A stretch of DNA of 12,883 nucleotides. Source: Larix sibirica. Its lineage: Eukaryota; Streptophyta; Pinopsida; Pinales; Pinaceae. The position numbers were made by a program, and so were the translations under genes. This document shows positions 1 through 9,299 of this stretch, piece by piece. The notes beneath the pieces are model-generated. The model made no database searches. It saw only the letters and a list, made by a program, of their open reading frames with translations, and was not told the origin of the DNA. Position 1 is the first letter of the stretch, and every line of letters begins with the position of its first letter. The stretch spans positions 33,497-46,379 of the forward strand of contig NWUY0300013920.1 in NCBI GenBank assembly GCA_004151065.3, read 5' to 3'.

Positions 1-372
1 TTTTTCAATTGGAAACAATTATATTTATCAAAATATAAAGCACAACTTCCCTTCTTGAATGCAATTACATTTGTTAAATAATAATACATTTTACCAGTTT
101 ACTTACCTACAAATCATGTGACAACATCTAGACATTTTTTCAGCAATTTGTCCGCATTTTTCACACCGTTTCCATTTACATATTTCTCTTTGGAAACTTA
201 AATAACATCAAATCATATTTCTGGTTCTCCGAAGGCTACATTTTCTCCAAGTCAGAACAATACAAGCCAACATGCCATGGCAGGCTACATTGAGCAGAAA
301 ATGACATTTTTGCATTTGGAGCATTCTGACTCTTTAATAACAACAATAGCTGCCCCAGTTGAACATCCTTCT
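1..372 (-). other. Probable 3' UTR and downstream flank of the minus-strand gene
   Basis: The sequence following the TGA of the candidate last exon on the minus strand has no sustained reading frame and becomes more AT-rich towards position 1. No exact AATAAA is visible on the minus strand. AT-rich stretches such as GATAAATATAATTG near the left edge could serve as plant near-upstream elements, whose consensus is loose. The transcript end may therefore lie here or outside the window. The assignment depends entirely on the exon call beside it. Confidence 0.25.
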
Positions 373-771
373 TCAGGAACATCCTTCAACAAGAGTGCCA
401 AAATTGGGCAATAGAACCTCTGACAACTGGGAATCCCCTCTTTTGCCAATGCTAGACACTATTCCTCTAAGGTTTGTTTGGGAAGGATCAATTGACATCT
501 GAAACCATTGTACAGTAAAATTAAAATAATGTGGGATGGGAAACTAGCTGGCATGTAATTACCTGTTATTTCATCCAGTCCAAGCCTATTGTTGTTGCGT
601 TGCATTTACATGCAAGTAAAGTAATCAAGTATCTAGTCTTCTCCATCAATGCATCAACATAGAAGCAAAGATATGCATCGACAAAGAATGTAGAGTTTGG
701 AAGCGCTTACCCATTTTCTCCTATACTTCCTAGCAAACCATTGGACCTGTAATTCACTCAAAATCCAAATC
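373..771 (-). CDS. Candidate last two exons of an unrecognised spliced plant gene
   Basis: Read on the minus strand, the segment resolves into two exons. Exon A (771 to 711, 61 nt) follows a pyrimidine-rich acceptor (TTGTTCTCTCTGTAG). It encodes 20 residues ending ...VQWFARKYRRKW and stops at a strong donor (TGG|GTAAGC). The intron (710 to 499, 212 nt) ends in TTTCAG. Exon B (498 to 373) continues in phase 0 with MSIDPSQTNLRG..., reads 41 residues including SSIGKRGDSQLSEV and LPNFGTLVEGCS, and ends at TGA. The other two frames of exon B close quickly, so the phase agreement between donor and acceptor is the main support. The composition looks like real soluble protein, with a basic, tryptophan-containing stretch before a hydrophilic tail. 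I do not recognise the family. Upstream exons would lie to the right, at higher coordinates, inside or beyond this window; I could not identify one. This is an inference from splice signals and codon phase, not a proven gene. Confidence 0.4.
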
Positions 772-784
772 CTACAGAGAGAAC

Positions 785-861
785 AAATGGAGCAATATTT
801 AACGACTGTGTAAGCTTGGCAAATGGAGCAACATTTAATGATTGGGTAAGCTTGGAAATGG
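785..861. repeat. 36-bp tandem duplication, two units plus a partial third
   Basis: Unit one (785-820) begins AAATGGAGCAATATTTAACG. Unit two (821-855) begins AAATGGAGCAACATTTAATG. They differ at a few positions and by one base in length, and AAATGG starts again at 856. The duplication lies directly upstream, in minus-strand sense, of the pyrimidine-rich acceptor of candidate exon A. If that gene model is right, the repeat lengthens the 3' part of an intron. It looks like a local slippage or unequal-exchange duplication. Confidence 0.8.
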
Positions 862-1132
862 AATTTCAATGTGTTGGGGCACTGATATATATGTGTCCCA
901 CAGTCAGTTTCCTCCTCTGGATGTTGTAAGGAAGAAGGGGCTTGTCCATGGGATACTCTCCATATACTCCAATATTAACATGGATGGCATATCTCGGAAA
1001 CACAATTTCCTTCTAGATTGTTTCCATGCAATAAAAAACATGACAGATGGAGCGTTTTCGTGTAAGGTGGGGCCTTACTATGTAAAATATTGGGATGAGA
1101 GTTTGAACCCATCGACGAGGGACACAAAGTAG
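842..1132 (+). CDS. Unassigned 96-codon ORF, doubtful
   Basis: An open frame of 96 codons runs from ATG to TAG. Its first codons lie inside the 36-bp duplication, so the start is probably accidental. The central part (residues about 20-60, including FPPLDVVRKKGLVHG) is not obviously low-complexity, and the local base composition is less AT-rich than the flanks, so an old coding fragment cannot be excluded. There is no signal peptide, membrane segment or motif I can name. The minus strand of the same interval also gives a partly protein-like frame, which weakens the case for either strand. It could be a fragment of an unidentified repeat. Low confidence that it is expressed. Confidence 0.15.
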   Translation: MGKLGNGISMCWGTDIYVSHSQFPPLDVVRKKGLVHGILSIYSNINMDGISRKHNFLLDCFHAIKNMTDGAFSCKVGPYYVKYWDESLNPSTRDTK

Positions 1133-1256
1133 TAGCCATTTCTCATTTCTACTAATTTCTCATAGTGGGTTAATGTGTGCATTATTTTGTGCTCAAAAGG
1201 CAAGATCACTTCAATTTCTCAATCAATGTTTAAACCATTTGTCACATCACTGATAT

Positions 1257-1549
1257 CATACATTCCGGGGTCAAGTCTATTCAAATATTTATATATAATT
1301 GATTAAAAATGTCATAATATGAGCATTGGACATTATGGTCGGAATCATGAATTGACAATTATGGATCAACAATAACATATACCAAAATATGGTTTTATTC
1401 ATAATATGTTCCAGGTTCAATTCTATTCAAATATGTATATACAATTAAATACAAATGTTATAATATAAGCACTGGACATTATGGTCTAAATCATTAATTG
1501 ACAATTATAGTTCAATAGTAACATCTCTTAGAATATGGTTTTATTCATA
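1257..1549. repeat. Diverged 146-bp tandem duplication
   Basis: Two adjacent units are offset by 146 bp: about 1257-1402 and 1403-1549. Shared landmarks in the same order are TCTATTCAAATAT (1276 and 1422), GGACATTATGGTC, AATTGACAATTAT and GGTTTTATTCATAA (1391 and 1537). The copies carry many substitutions but few indels, since the offset is the same at both ends, so the duplication is old. Neither unit has a coding frame. This is AT-rich non-coding DNA. Confidence 0.8.
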
Positions 1550-2911
1550 ACGATTCCTTTCTAAATTGGTCAATTTTAAGTTTGTTTAAATTGTGAAATG
1601 TGTTTTTCAAATATCTATTTCACCCATTGAAGTGAAAATATCTGTAACAAATCTATATCTCTGAATCAATCACATCCATGTCAATTTTGATGATTTCAAG
1701 GAAACTAGTTATACTTACATTATGCCAAAGAACATGTTGAAAATTTCATTTGCATAGCAGACCTTAGGATTCATATTTTAGGATATGTTTACAGTATAAG
1801 CTCTCCATACACTCAGTGGGTGAACATAATTTGTTGTATATTTATGCCTCCAATCGTGAATACATTAGCAACTTCATTTTCCAAAAAAAGGGCAGGCCAA
1901 TTAAGTCCAAGTTTAGAGATAGGCATAACAATGCTTTAGTCTAAATATTTCCAATCTTATAAATTCCATGGGATACTATTAAATGACCAATATACATGTT
2001 TCCAAAACATATATTTTACATTTATTTAGAATAATCAGGACAACAAGACAATGACCTTTTATCATATTATGTGTGAAGGCGTTGTGTGATGGGATCGGGC
2101 TTTCGCAGGATTAAGTTTTGGTAATGCATGGTGAATATCTCTTGGATTGATGCTTAAAACAGTTAGTTGAATGCACAAATTTAGTTCGTTAGTTCACCTA
2201 TATAATGCATCTCTCCCATATATATGTTGAATTTATTACCATATTTATTGATTTTACTACAATGGACACTTATTTCTCAACACTTCATCTTTAAATTCTT
2301 GAGCTCTATAAAAATTGAAAGATTTATTGATTGCAATTTGCTTTTCATAGTCTTTTATTTCCAATTAGGCATAGATACTCCAAGCTAATGGTAATTGCCT
2401 TCCAATAAATATTTTTGGATTCTTGGTACATCCCATGCTTTATATGTACGACGTCAATTTAAAAACTCCATACAACTCCATCGATACACTCCATGCCTTT
2501 ATTTATTCAAGGGCAATCAACTAATAAAAACTGAAATAGAATCTTTATGCACATATTTTACACATCTTGCATCCTTTCCCAGGGGAAAGAGAGGTTATAG
2601 TTGCTACAAAACATTACATAGCAATGCACTTCCTACTATATGAGAATCAAAATTCAATGCAAATTAGATTCTTAAATTGATAAACCCATCCAAATGGCTC
2701 AATGAAAAAGTGACACTCTTTAACAATCTTTGGATGGAGTATATATAACTTCTTATGATCATTATTGGTGGCCTATATTTTCCCTGCTAAAATCCTTGAA
2801 TACATGCCAAAGAATTTTGTACTTTTTTACACTTGTTGATATACTACAATAGCCTAACAAGGGCATACACTATTCAAAAGAATAGCAAATGGAGAATACA
2901 AGTCGAGACTG
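1550..2911. other. AT-rich stretch with no recognisable gene
   Basis: No frame with sustained protein-like content was found on either strand. The longest open frame, 2395-2643 on the plus strand (82 codons), has no recognisable motif and is bordered by AT-rich sequence. A different plus-strand frame over about 2390-2520 reads equally well, as expected by chance. There are no terminal inverted repeats, LTR ends or RNA genes that I can see. The stretch may be intergenic or deep intronic. Confidence 0.5.
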
Positions 2912-2959
2912 CTTTCATGCCATTGCCAGCTTTCTCTTTCATGCCATTGCCAACTTTCT
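2912..2959. repeat. 24-bp tandem duplication with one mismatch
   Basis: CTTTCATGCCATTGCCAGCT plus TTCT (2912-2935) is followed immediately by the same 24 bases with one G-to-A change (2936-2959). The near identity indicates a recent slippage duplication compared with the older 146-bp one to the left. Confidence 0.9.
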
Positions 2960-3512
2960 CACTTGATTGATCTCAGGTTTTCCTGTCTTAAAATAGAGGG
3001 TGAAAGAATGTTTTTTCAGTTCATGTATTAATGACCAGAGTAATATTAATAAAATAACGACAAGTAATATAAATTTTTTAATTTGAAATCCAATAAAAAT
3101 CATTTCAAATTATAAAATCCCATATATTAAATGTTAATATTGTTTAATTGATTTAAAATTAAAAAATTCTAATGATTAAATTTTTGAAAAAGCTCAAATT
3201 AATAAAATATTTAACCAACATTTAACTTTCTTAGTTATTTAAACCCACACATTTAATAATGATCTTTATCTCAATCATTAATAATCATTTTCTCTTCAAT
3301 ATAAATGTATGAATGCATGGGCATGTTTACACACAAATTTATCATTATATGGCAAAGAATAAGTATCCCTGCCGCTGATTAATCTTGTTTTCTTATTTGC
3401 AACCTTTATTTTCAAACAATTACAGTAATATTTTTATTTCAAAATTATGATATTAAATCCTTTAAACAAGTATGTATTATCAATAAATTTTGATTCGAAT
3501 TATACATTGGTT
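2960..3512. other. Very AT-rich spacer left of the LINE, with one hairpin
   Basis: This non-coding sequence is dominated by A and T runs. It holds one clear inverted repeat: TAATTTGAAAT (3079-3089) and ATTTCAAATTA (3102-3112) with a 12-base spacer. The pairing extends outward to 3074 and 3117 with a single T-T mismatch. No gene, transposon end or RNA feature is evident. The stretch ends at TT (3511-3512), immediately before the candidate LINE target-site duplication. Confidence 0.5.
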
Positions 3513-3520
3513 AACACTAC
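3513..3520 (+). repeat. Candidate 5' target-site duplication of the LINE
   Basis: AACACTAC lies 104 bp upstream of the ORF1 start and is preceded by TT, so the insertion point reads TT|AACACTAC. This fits the TT|AAAA preference known for L1 endonucleases. The same eight bases recur at 10220-10227, directly at the end of the A run closing the element. Eight bases is short for an L1 duplication and could match by chance, so this is a reasoned candidate only. Confidence 0.4.
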
Positions 3521-3624
3521 CTCTTGAAGCATAATGATATGCACATATTCTATTTTTTTTAGGAAAATAAAGAATTTTTTTCTCTACAAGGGTTTCACCA
3601 TCGTTTATCCTTACTACATTCACT
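3521..3624 (+). other. Putative LINE 5' UTR
   Basis: About 104 bases lie between the candidate insertion point and the first ATG of the ORF1 remnant. The sequence has a T8 run near 3553 and a pyrimidine-rich stretch just before the start codon (ATCCTTACTACATTCACT). Plant L1 elements carry an internal promoter in this position; no specific promoter motif can be identified here. Confidence 0.35.
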
Positions 3625-5038
3625 ATGGCTTCGAAGGGGTTCTCTTCCCCTCCACCCTCTGAAGACGATATCTCTTTCCAAGCTCTCCTCTCGTCCTTCT
3701 CGTCTAATCCCAAATCCAAGAAAGTGCCAAAGCATTTTGTTTGAAGAGTTGAAGATGTTCCTATGGTGGTTTTGTCGCCTACTTCTTTCCGGAGCATGAC
3801 TAGGGCCCTCTTTGAACAAGGTTTAGTTGGTCAGTTTACAGGATTATGGCATTCTCCAGCCTCAATTGAACAATGGATTGAAAAATCCTAGAGGCCGCTC
3901 ATCAAGGGCAGTTTTGTTCTGTATGCTTGTGGCAAGGTCTTTTTCTTTTTTCACTTCCATCTCTTAGAAGGCAGAGATCTCATTGTATTTTTTTGGCTCC
4001 CAATCTCAATCGGTGGTCATTGGATTTTGATCCAGATGATGATATCCCTTCAACACTTCTTGTTTGGGTTAAACTCCCCTGCTTCCCTATCTCGTGTTGG
4101 GGATATGATTGCCTCAGATCCATTGGAAACTCTCTTAGAAAATATATTGATCATGTAACTCCGAAAGGCAAGAAATTTGCATGTGTAAGAATATGTGTAG
4201 AAGTAGATCTCGAAAAAGGTCTTCCTGCTAAGATCCTATTGGTTCATGGTTCCTAGAAGCATCATCAATAGTTGGACTATGAGCACCTCCACTTTAAATG
4301 CAAAATATGGCATGAATTTGGGCATTTCACAAGGGACTGCAAGCAAGCTAAACTAGTTGAATCCTAGGAAAATCCTCTAGAATAAAATGGCAAGCATAGA
4401 AGGAAAAAGTAGCTCAAAAAGGAATTGGTGCCACATCAAAGCCATCCCACACCTTAACAAGTCAAGTAGCTCCAACAGCTAATTGGTTCGATGCTCCTTC
4501 GAAGATTCCAGAAGGGGACTCTTCTCAAGATCCGAAGGATATTTTTCCTACTTCAGCTAGCTTAATGGACCCCCATAAAAATAAAAAATCCTCCCTTAAA
4601 TCCCCATCTCCTCCATGTTCTAGATTCAAAAAATCTGTCATGGTGTTTGATCCCATTTCTGCCCATATATTGCAACAAATTGAAGTTCCCATGACGGTCT
4701 TTCAAGATCCAAAAGATCTCTCGAATTCTGTTGTTGAGAAAGCTCTTAGCCCTCCAGAAGGGCCCCTTCCCACTAGCTCTGACCAAGGAACGGGAATAAC
4801 AATGTGTAGCTGAACACCTCAAAAAAATGGAAAAGACAAATACGAGGAGCTGGATGGTAATCCTCTGAAACACTGCAGAAGGAAAACTAACAAGGAAAGT
4901 CGAGAGATGGAGACAACAAGAGATTTGAGACAAGGCACTCAGTCTAGCCTAGATAAATACAAGGTCAGTGGAAATACAACAACTTCAAAGCTGCAAGAAA
5001 CTAGAGGAGGTAATTCCCATCACCATAACGTTAAATAA
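3625..5038 (+). pseudogene. LINE ORF1 remnant: DUF4283-like domain plus CCHC zinc knuckle
   Basis: In L1 elements ORF1 encodes the nucleic-acid-binding protein that coats the element RNA. The remnant starts MASKGFSSPPPSEDD (frame from 3625) with stops at 3742 and 3889. It shifts frame near 3975 and continues with WSLDFDPDDD, LVWVKLPCFP and ACVRICVEVDLEKGLP (to about 4230), the hallmark blocks of the plant DUF4283 domain. The knuckle follows at 4302-4343 as C-KI-W-HEF-GH-FTRD-C, with tryptophan in place of the second cysteine. Further stops lie at 4254, 4269, 4365, 4383 and 4410. A second shift near 4430 moves into a frame holding a proline/serine-rich linker, a stop at 4811 and a basic tail (RKTNKESREMETTRD) ending at TAA 5036-5038. 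At about 470 codons it matches the usual plant ORF1 size. The domain identity is from motif recognition. Confidence 0.85.
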
Positions 5039-5067
5039 TGAAGATGGTTTCTTGGATTTATTGATGA

Positions 5068-5760
5068 TTGGGAAACACCAAAAAAGTATTACCAATGAAA
5101 AGTCTATCCTTCTATGAAAAAATCCTTGTCCTCTACATCCGAGAGACTAAGCTGGAAAAACAAGCAATGAAATATCTTTGTCAATTTTTTTGGAAAAGTA
5201 GTTTATCCCTAGCAATAAGCTCCCGAGGAGGATCAAAAGGTCTATGCACCATGTGGTACCCATTTTGATTAGAGATCATGAAAAGTGAAGAAAATTAGTC
5301 CTACATCCTCACCTCCTTCCATAAAAAAGATAATCAGTAGCACCTCACCATTATCAATGTCTATTCCCCGGTATTTTATGGTGAAAAACTACAGTTTTGG
5401 AACACTCTCTCTCAACTAAAGATCATAGGTTTTAACTCCAGGTGTATCATAGGCGGAGATTTCAATACAACTCTTCTTCCCTTAGAAAAAGGAGGGGAGA
5501 GCATTGTTTGAGATCCTTTTAGAGAATATATGGAGGATTTTATCTCTAGTTGGGATCTTATTGATATCAAGCCTACTAAAGGAAAATTCACTTGGACAAA
5601 CAAGCGCGTGGGGAAGTAACACATTGTTGCTCGACTTGATTGTTTTCTGGTGAGTAGCGATCTTTTGTCTCAAGACAAGATTATATATTCTACAATCATC
5701 CATGTAAGTGTCTTGGACCACCACCCGATTTCCGTCTCCATTGCAGACTCAAAAAACTAT
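5068..5760 (+). pseudogene. Domain in ORF2: apurinic-like (EEP family) endonuclease remnant
   Basis: This domain nicks the target DNA to prime reverse transcription. Visible landmarks, in order, are IRETKLE with the catalytic glutamate at 5143-5145 (usual form QETK), SRGGSKGLCTMW (usual SRGxSGGL), INVYSP, IGGDFNTTL with D at 5458-5460 and N at 5464-5466, FTWTNKR, RLDCFLVS (usual RLDRFL) and VLDHHPISV with D-H at 5716-5721 (usual SDHxP). Five stops interrupt it (5266, 5296, 5338, 5509, 5617). The catalytic E, D, N, D and H that can be located are retained, so decay is by truncation rather than active-site loss. The first strand of the fold, which carries the N-terminal asparagine, is not recognisable. 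Confidence 0.82.
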
Positions 5761-6369
5761 GGACCCTTTCCATTTAGGTTCAATCCTCTCTGGCTGAAAG
5801 AAAAGGATATAATTGATATAATCTCCAATGCTTGGAAAGTATTCATTCTTGGTTTTCCCGCCTATATTTGGGAAACTAAATTGAGGATGGTAACGCTTGC
5901 TCTAAAAAATTGGGCGAAACACACCTATAAATCTCCTGAAACGAGGAAGGAGGAAACCATTCAACAACTCCGTGCAGTACAAGAACAAATGGAGATTGAG
6001 GAAATACATCCTTAGCTACTCCAAAAAGAGAAGGCTCTAAATATTGATCTCTTTGGAATATATTGAAGTGAGGAAGAAGCATGGAGACTCAAATCCCATA
6101 GTCTATGGTTTCAAGTTGGGGATCATATTACCAAATACTTCCACAATCATGCGAGATATCGTGTCCATCACAATAGAGTTAAAGAGATCATGGTAGACTC
6201 TGGAGAAGTTCTCAATTCCTTTTTTGATATCAAATGAGCTGCAAAAGAATACTTCCACCTGCTTCTTACCGAGGATGGAATTACTGATGATAATTCAGCT
6301 CAATCCTTTCTTCAAATTATACCAAACCTAGTCACTAAGGAAGATAATCTAAATCTATGCAAATAAATT

Positions 6370-7400
6370 TTAGAAGATGAAGTCGTCAATGCAATCTGGA
6401 GTCTTGAGCCTGATAAGGCCCCCAGATCCGATGGGTTCACGATCTATTTCTATAGGGCTTGTTGGAATATTTTCAAGTTTGGTCTGTGCCACATGTTGAA
6501 TTGGATAAAATTCAAAGACAAAATAGGGGGATGTACAAACTCAACCTTCCTTTCTCTTGTCCCAAAGGAATAAAATCCTAGCTCTTTTTCCAAGTTTCAA
6601 CCAATTTCTCTCTGCAGTGCCTCCTATAAGATTCTTAGAAAAATCTTAGCTAATCGCATCAAACCTCTTCTCTCAAAACTATATATGATAATCAAGGTGG
6701 ATTTATGCCAAATAGACATATTCTAGATAACGTTATTCTTGTCCAAGAAGCTCTCCACCCCAACAGCTACTCTGGTGAAAAATGCATGGTTATCAAATTG
6801 GACATGGTCAATGCCTTTGATCAGGTAAGGAATTCCTTTCTTTTTAAAGTTATGAAGAGATTTAGTTTTTGTAATTGCTTGGTTGGATGGGTGCAGTATT
6901 GTATTGGTAGTCCATGGATAACACCTCTAGTAAATGGGAGGGCCACTGAATTTTTCCAATATTCCTTGGGTCTCAAGCAAGGCTTACCCCTTTCCACCAT
7001 CCTCTACATCTTAATGGCAGATAATTTCAGTTGAAGGCTTGAACATGAACACACTTTGGGTAGATTGGAAACAATCCAAATCTCCATAAATGTTAGATCA
7101 ATCAACCATTCTCAGTTTGCAGATGCTACCTCATTATTGGGAGGAGCTTCTAAAATCATAACGAGAAGGTTCAAAGGAATATTGGATGACTATCTTGCGG
7201 TCTTCGATGCAAAGGTCAACAATATGAAATGCCAAATCTATGGGTGGAACTGTTCAAAGCATATTTTAAGGGAAATTCCGATTATCCTTGAATTTCCCTT
7301 TGCCTCCACATGTCTTCCTTCAAGTATCTTGGTATGCCCCTCTCTACTGGGTGCATTTATTCCAAATGTTGGGAAGGATTACTTCAAAAATTAAAAAATC
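6370..7400 (+). pseudogene. Domain in ORF2: reverse transcriptase remnant with altered FADD box
   Basis: The block begins with a typical pre-RT segment (AIWSLEPDKAPRSDGFT, usual KAPGPDGF) and FQPISLCSASYKILRKILA. After the frameshift near 6680 come QGGFMPNRHILDN, motif A VIKLDMVNAFDQV (aspartates at 6801-6803 and 6819-6821), and motif B YSLGLKQGLPLS. Motif C reads QFADATS where the family has FADDT. The first aspartate is at 7122-7124, and the second is replaced by alanine (GCT at 7125-7127). That aspartate coordinates metal in all RTs, so even a repaired frame would give an inactive enzyme. Stops are at 6571 and 7032. The thumb-like segment continues after the next frameshift with SFKYLGMPLSTG (7316 on). 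Confidence 0.88.
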
Positions 7401-8239
7401 GAATAAATGCTTAGGGCTCAGAATGACTAAACAAAATTGGGTGCCTTACTCTTTTAAAATCAATACTCTCCTTCCTCCCTATCTACCAATGTTCTGGGTT
7501 GCTAGCACTGTAAGGTATTCTTTCTCAAATCGGTGCTCTTTTGCAGATGTTCTAGTGGGAAGGAGAAAAGACACATTCAAAGAAGTTCCATTTAGTTAAT
7601 TGGAACATTGTTAGAACCTCCAAGACCAATGGAGGATTGGGTATCCGAGACCCTTTTCTCCTCAATTAGGCATTGGTCGCAAAGTTTATTTTACGATTTT
7701 TCAATGTTCCGAATGCTTGGTGGAATCAGGATTTTCGAAACAAATATTTCTTGTCCGTGAACCCAATGTGTTTTGAAAGAATTAACTAGGTAGGGAAAGG
7801 CTCTAGTATCTGGCGCTTATGCAAAGCATTTTCCCTTCTTATTTATGAAAATCTCAATTGGATGGCATAAAATGAAATGGATATATATCTTTGGGCTGAT
7901 AAATTTGCACCAAGATTAACAACTGAAGTTCAGAGACAAGTGGCAGATTTAAAAGCCTGATTTCTAGTCAGAGGAAAGCAAACTCTTATGGACATCTCTC
8001 GGTGGGACTTTGCAACAAGTGATTGGATTAGATGGGATTTGAATGAGGTTCCTTCTGTCCTTGAGGGCCAAAAACATGTCTTTGTCATGGACATTAAAGG
8101 GGATTCTCCGCATAATCGCCGCTTCCAATACACTCATACTTGGAATGGGATCCCAATGGGTTATCGGGTAAAGCATGGATATTCAAAACTTCTGGAAGGA
8201 GTGGATTATCCTCCCTCTTCCTCCATTTGGAAGGAAATT

Positions 8240-8440
8240 TGGAATCTTGATCGACTTCCAAAAGTCAATATTTTCCATTGGACCTTAGTGCATGGGAAAA
8301 TTTTGACTACCAAAAATATCAAAAGGCATGGCATTGTCGGACCCTCCTAGTGCATTTTGTGTAAAAGATCTGAAGAAACTATCAAACATCTTTTTCAAGA
8401 TTGTCAATTTTATTTAGCTATTTGGAAGCAAGATTTCCAT
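8240..8440 (+). pseudogene. Domain in ORF2: zf-RVT zinc-binding remnant
   Basis: The segment reads LPKVNIFHWTLVHGKILT, a stop (TAG 8348-8350), then CILCKRSEETIKHLFQDC and FYLAIWKQ. The pattern W...H..(L)..T..N...R......C-x2-C....E...H-(LF)-x2-C....IW is the plant zf-RVT domain found between RT and RNase H in plant LINE ORF2. The zinc-ligand candidates (C, C, H, C) are all intact. The 7988-8758 stretch is the best preserved part of the element, with a single stop in about 257 codons. Confidence 0.85.
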
Positions 8441-8862
8441 GAGGTAGGTGTTATGTCGCATATCTACAATAATTGGAGGTTAATGTTTCTAAATTGGAAG
8501 CATTTTCTTCCCAGCTCTCTTCAGGCCAAATCTCTCTTACGGTGTTTCTTCTCTTCCCTTCCCAAGTACTTGTGCTGGAAAATTTGCATAGCCCGTAATC
8601 GGTTTATTTTCAATTATGAGTCTTCAAGACCTATCCAAGTAGAAATCCAAGCAAAGAGTCTATTACAAAAAGACTTGTTGGCTCGTGGTATTACCACCTA
8701 CAGTCTTAGTATGCTCAACAACTTTGAGAAACATTGGATAGCGGGAATAAAGGAATAGAGCGTCCCAAGCAAGTCTCTCAGAAGCCAGCCTCTGATCAAA
8801 AGTGGAAGCTTTGAATACATGTTTCAGAATTAAATTTGTGGCTTGTACAACATAAGGCTATG

Positions 8863-9299
8863 ATTCTTTTATTTGATGGTTCCTACAAGGGAAACCCAAG
8901 GGCAACGGAAGTTGGAGGAGTCTGTATTAACCCCAATGGAACAAAAGAATTATATGCTTGGGGCCTTGGTCGCGCAATAAATAATCAATCAGAATAATGG
9001 GCTTTCTGGTTGGGGCTATGCTTATTGAAGAAGAAGGGTATTTGATATATCATTGTGATCGGTGATTCCCTTTTAACCATCTCTAATCTTCTACTATTTC
9101 AATAGGGACAATTAAACTCTTCATTGAACCTAATCAATAGAATACATCGGTTGAGTTCTTATTTTGATGCATCCTCTACTTCCATATTCTCCGAGAATGT
9201 AATCAAGAAGCATACTTTCAAGCCAATAAAGGTGTCTTACTTCCTTTTGGAAGCATCAAAATAAAAGGGGATGGACCAGAATTTCAATGCCCGCCATGA
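8863..9299 (+). pseudogene. Domain in ORF2: RNase H remnant
   Basis: RNase H would degrade the RNA strand of the hybrid during integration. Visible motifs are LLFDGSYKGNPRATEVGGV (first catalytic aspartate at 8875-8877), NNQSE followed by a stop where the family has NQAEY, and IVIGDSLLTIS (aspartate in GDS). After a frameshift near 9175 comes HILRECNQEAYFQANKG. The last motif is normally HIxREaNxxADxxA, so the final catalytic aspartate is a tyrosine here (TAC for GAC). The stops at 8995, 9043 and 9103 look like TAT/TAC, CGA and CAG decayed. ORF2 ends at TGA 9297-9299 after EFQCPP. Confidence 0.85.

Larger units (their letters stand above)
5042..9299 (+). pseudogene. LINE ORF2 remnant: endonuclease, RT, zf-RVT, RNase H
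   Basis: ORF2 is the replication polyprotein of the element. The remnant spans about 1,420 codons, normal for plant L1 elements with an RNase H domain. It reads in five blocks: frame of 5068 up to about 6680, frame of 6705 up to about 7312, frame of 7316 up to about 8750, frame of 8758 up to about 9175, and frame of 9183 to TGA 9297-9299. Each junction implies a net indel that is not a multiple of three. Stops in the first block are at 5266, 5296, 5338, 5509, 5617, 6013, 6064, 6235, 6364 and 6571. One is at 7032. Those in the third block are at 7412, 7424, 7511, 7553, 7667, 7787, 7868, 7958 and 8348. The last four are at 8812, 8995, 9043 and 9103. The true start is uncertain, because the N-terminal WNVRG-type motif expected before 5068 is eroded; only a fragment like ETPKK is left. 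The 3-base gap from the ORF1 stop fits the tight spacing of plant L1 ORFs. Confidence 0.88.

Noticed and set aside
2395-2643. 82-codon plus-strand ORF
   Set aside because: There are no motifs, the flanks are AT-rich, and an alternative frame is equally plausible; not supported as a gene.
3480-3819. Two overlapping minus-strand ORFs of 105 and 74 codons
   Set aside because: They are antisense to the LINE 5' UTR and ORF1 start, with no recognisable motif.
4562-4933. 123-codon minus-strand ORF
   Set aside because: It is antisense to the LINE ORF1 linker and basic tail, which read well on the plus strand; it is a shadow frame.
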